A stretch of 64,000 bases of DNA from Maylandia zebra (Eukaryota; Chordata; Actinopteri; Cichliformes; Cichlidae): the NCBI RefSeq assembly GCF_041146795.1, contig NC_135178.1:4470844-4534843 (forward strand). Direction: 5' to 3'. Positions 60,870-64,000 of this stretch are shown one piece after another. How positions within the stretch are numbered: position 1 is the stretch's first letter; each line of letters starts with the position of its first letter. The notes below the pieces were generated by a model. The model was not told the origin of the DNA, did no database searches, and saw only the letters and a program-made list of their open reading frames with translations. The position numbers were made by a program, and so were the translations under genes.

Positions 60870-63800
60870 TCAGTGTGCATGACATTGGTGGTTTCCAAAG
60901 CAGTGTTCCAGGGTTTTCACCGTCCTCTTGCCAAATTTCACCTTCCCTCGGTTCTTCAGGGAGGCGGTGTACTGGTTGGACTTGAGTTTGGAGTAGTAGT
61001 CTGAGAACTTGTTGAAGAGGATAGATATGGGCAGGCCATTGAGGATGATTCCAAAAGCAATGCAGATGAAGGCAAAAATACGGCCTAGCATGGTCTCTGG
61101 ATAGACGTCTCCGTAGCCCACAGTGGAGATGCTGACCTGCAGCGAAGACAGGAAAACGGTCAGTGCTGATGGAAAAAACATCCCAGAAATAAACAGTAGG
61201 CACGTTTAGCCAGGGCCCAGCTAAACTGACCTAAAGCTTTCTCTGCTTTTGGCTGCCTATTGTAATCTAAACCATCATGTTGTATTAAATACGCCTTCAA
61301 ACGAATGACTGAGGCCACCAGGAAAGTGTTTACTGAGGTTATAGATGAAGTGAGCAGCATGCTCATATTCACACTCACTTCTAAACAGGAGATGCCCCCT
61401 GTTGGCCATAAGATAGAATGTACATTACAGCCAACTTTTCTATACAGCTTATGGACAGTGTTAAGAGAACTTTCTTTTGTAACTCTCTTAACCGTCCTAA
61501 CAACAAGCCTGGCCTCCTCTTTAGAGTACAGCGTCCATGAACAAGAGTTTGTAAATGCTTCTGTATATCTCAGTGCTGCAAATTGTAGGTATGCTAAAAA
61601 TAATTATGTTAAAAAAAATGCAAACGTTCATCTATCTATTTTCCACCACTTCTCAAATTCCAGGTTGCTTCCAGGCTAGAGCCTATCCCATCTGCCATGG
61701 GGCAAAGGAGGGGGTACACCCTGGACAGGTCCCCAGCCCATCGCAGCGTTAACACACCATGCCACTACTTATTACATCTGATTATTAGATATTAATAATA
61801 ATCACTGCTACACGAATACTTACGGTGAGATGACACATGACAATTTGTTTGTACATCAGGACATGCACTGGCTAGCAAACCACCTTTGTAGTAGTTATAA
61901 ATCTTGCCCTAGAGTGGTTCAGTTTTGCTGAATTTCACTGCTTTCCCCTCCTGCTGACAGACTCACAGTCAGGCTGTATTGTGTAAATACATTCAGACAT
62001 TTAGTTAGAAAGCACCCACACTGCCCCTTGATCCATGAGCACTTTTGTCAGACACCAGTTCAGTTTTCATAAGGTATCCTGCCACCAGACTGCAGGTAAA
62101 CTGTCTTAGAAGTAGGTGGTTCGATGACTCACTGTATGTGAATTTACATTAATGCAATGGGAGTCGGTAGCCTTGAGCAGCATTCAGAGTTCTATAAACA
62201 TGACTATCATTCAGAGGATTATTGTTTCTTTCCTTTGGATTAGATGTAAGATTCTACCACCTGGTTTAGGGGAGGGAGGGAAAGGATCTGTTAATGGGTT
62301 TATTCATGGTGGCAGGCAGACTCTGTGAATCAAGATGTTAACCTCTTAAACTCCAGCACAGACACTACTGGAGTTATGACTGTTCCACCCTCTAAAACTT
62401 GACAAGGTGCCCCACAAAATATTCAATACACAATTCCTAGGAAGCGCAGGGAGACATGTCCTTAATCAGAGCTGACCTCATTTGTTTTGTAAGGTGGTAT
62501 TGCCCAGTGTAATCTAATAATGTTGCACTGAGACACGAGTTACTCAAGGACAGGACGCATTAATACTTACTTTATGATAAAGTTTATATTTGCTACCCTT
62601 TCTGTTATTACTTCATACTGTAGTCATTCTTCATTATACCCCTCAATACAAACATGCACTTACAGCTGCCCACCACCATGCATGAGGAATGCTGGTGAAG
62701 TTTGTGTGTGGCATGTCGTGCTCCACGGTATAAACCATAGCAGAAAAGCTGAAAATGCCCATGGCGATGAAGAGGAAGAGGCAGCCCACTTGCTGGTAGC
62801 ACTGTCGCAGGGTGAAGCCAAACGCCCGCAGACCCGTGGAGTGACGCGCCAGCTTCAAGATCCGAAAGATCCGCATCAGTCTCATGATCCTCAACACTTG
62901 CCCCAGCTTTCCCACCTGCCCCACCGCCTGCATGTCAGCCTCATGCTTCACGTAATTATCCTGGCTGTCAAAGATCTCCAGAATGCACTGCAGATACTGA
63001 GGCAGGATTGCGATTAGGTCCACGGTGTTGAGCACGCTCCTGCTGAAGGAACTGAGGTCGGGTGTGGATATGAGACGCAGCAGGTATTCCATGGTGAAGA
63101 AGGTGATGCACATGGACTCCACGCACTCCCAGTATGTCTTGCCGCTGAGGTGACCTGAAGCAGTTCTGTACTGCATCTCCTGTACCGTGTTGAGGGTCAT
63201 GGCCACCAGGGAGATCAGGACAAACAAACTGGAGGCCACAGCCATCAGCTTGGCCTGCACAGATGAAAAAGGCTTCTCCATCAAATTCCAGATGGCTCGC
63301 CGCATCTGGCCCATGAACATGTCGTGGAACAGCTCCTCGTTCTCCTCTATCTCTATCTCTGCCTCCAGCTCCCTCTGGATTTTCAGCTGGTCGTTGAGCT
63401 CGTCCTGCCTCTCCTCGAAGGCGATGCGGCAGCAGCGGTGGGTGGTCTTGATCCTCACGCCCCAGTAGTTGATCTCCTCCAGAAAGTTGCGGGGACACAG
63501 CTCGTCCTTGATCCAGAGCACTCCCGTCCTGTAGAAGTTGAAGATGCTGTGAAAGACATCTGGGTCCCTGTCAAAGAAGTACTCGTTGCTGGTCACTATG
63601 TAGTCATCACACAGGTCCAGCTTCATGTTGTGGTCTGTGTACGTGGCCAGTCTCCCTATCCTGGTCTTGGGGTACTTCGCTGCCATCTTGTAGGCTATCT
63701 TGTAGGGCTTCCCTCCTACATTAATATTGATCACATAGTTCTTCTTGGAGGAGGAAATGTGCTTGGTGAAGCCGTATGGAGTACTGTCATCCTCTTCGTC

Positions 63801-63998
63801 CTCATACTCTGCATAAATGTCGTAGATGTCCCTGCTGAGCTCCTGCAGAGAGTTCCACGTTTTCACGCAGCTTTCCTTTGCTAGTGGGTAAACGATCTCA
63901 GAAGGTCTTCGATTAAGATCAGAATCTGTGACTTTGTAGTTGGGGAAGAGACTCTGTCTCCTGTTCGGTATGCTGTCCACCTTCCTGGTGCTCCCCAT
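60870..63998 (-). CDS. kcnv2: kcnv2: Kv8.2 silent potassium-channel subunit
   Basis: Electrically silent Kv subunit that joins Kv2.1 in photoreceptors and shifts its gating; human mutations cause cone dystrophy with supernormal rod response. Exon 62664-63998 joins exon 60870-61136 in phase: 533 aa from the ATG two bases inside the window edge (human 545). T1 domain about 90-215 ([37 protein letters not shown]). S1-S3 follow, then the S4 voltage sensor with arginines ([19 protein letters not shown]), and the selectivity filter TVGYGD at 450-455. S6 reads [13 protein letters not shown], lacking the PxP motif of ordinary Kv channels, as in Kv8. The only intron splits the pore loop. A start farther upstream cannot be excluded. 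Confidence 0.95.
61620..61755. repeat. Dispersed fish repeat tail in kcnv2 intron
   Basis: Carries CTATTTTCCACCACTTCTC, GCCTATCCCATCTGCCATGG and GGTACACCCTGGACAGGTCC. The same module appears at 14690, 21150-21230 and 25850-25930. It is a common tail of fish interspersed repeats. Confidence 0.65.
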
Positions 63999-64000
63999 CT

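Noticed and set aside
62574-63884. Plus-strand open frames of 93-186 codons
   Set aside because: Antisense shadows of the GC-rich kcnv2 exon.

Overview
The window is vertebrate nuclear DNA from a ray-finned fish. The genes have many short exons, GT-AG introns, AATAAA signals and AT-rich intergenic DNA full of Tc1, hAT, Harbinger, L2-like and tRNA-SINE copies. Two SINE copies (near 8.24-8.56 kb and 44.39-44.69 kb) resemble the AFC SINE of African cichlids, so a cichlid or close percomorph is the best guess. This rests on recalled family features, not a search.

Layout. 0.6-12.4 kb (+): the 3' half of piwil2 (eight exons, MID end plus whole PIWI domain), its introns loaded with transposons. 12.4-28.1 kb: a gene-poor mosaic with a large broken inverted repeat (arms about 13.2-21.9 kb and 25.2-27.5 kb), a solo LTR, a fossil LTR-type retroelement, two hAT insertions, an unrecognised two-exon gene model and an orphan 3' terminal exon. 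28.2-42.4 kb (+): complete tnks (tankyrase 1) in 27 coding exons. 42.9-49.7 kb (+): complete idua (alpha-L-iduronidase) in 14 exons, starting about 500 bp after the tnks poly(A) signal. 50.5-52.3 kb (-): rbp4l/purpurin, five coding exons with a TATA promoter. 55.3-57.4 kb (-): atp5me (ATP synthase subunit e), four exons, with an unexplained 82-codon ORF directly upstream. 60.9-64.0 kb (-): kcnv2 (Kv8.2), two coding exons, reaching the right edge.

The genes do not form one pathway. They cover germline piRNA silencing (piwil2), PARylation and Wnt/telomere regulation (tnks), lysosomal glycosaminoglycan breakdown (idua), retinoid carriage in retina (rbp4l), mitochondrial ATP synthase (atp5me) and a photoreceptor potassium-channel modifier (kcnv2). 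I found no convincing new multi-gene system. The items most worth a second look are the nested inverted repeat with its dated insertions, a possible 21-nt in-frame microexon in tnks, the ORF abutting atp5me, and the unrecognised two-exon gene near 22 kb. Exon limits were set by eye from reading frame, splice consensus and remembered vertebrate orthologues; no alignment was run.
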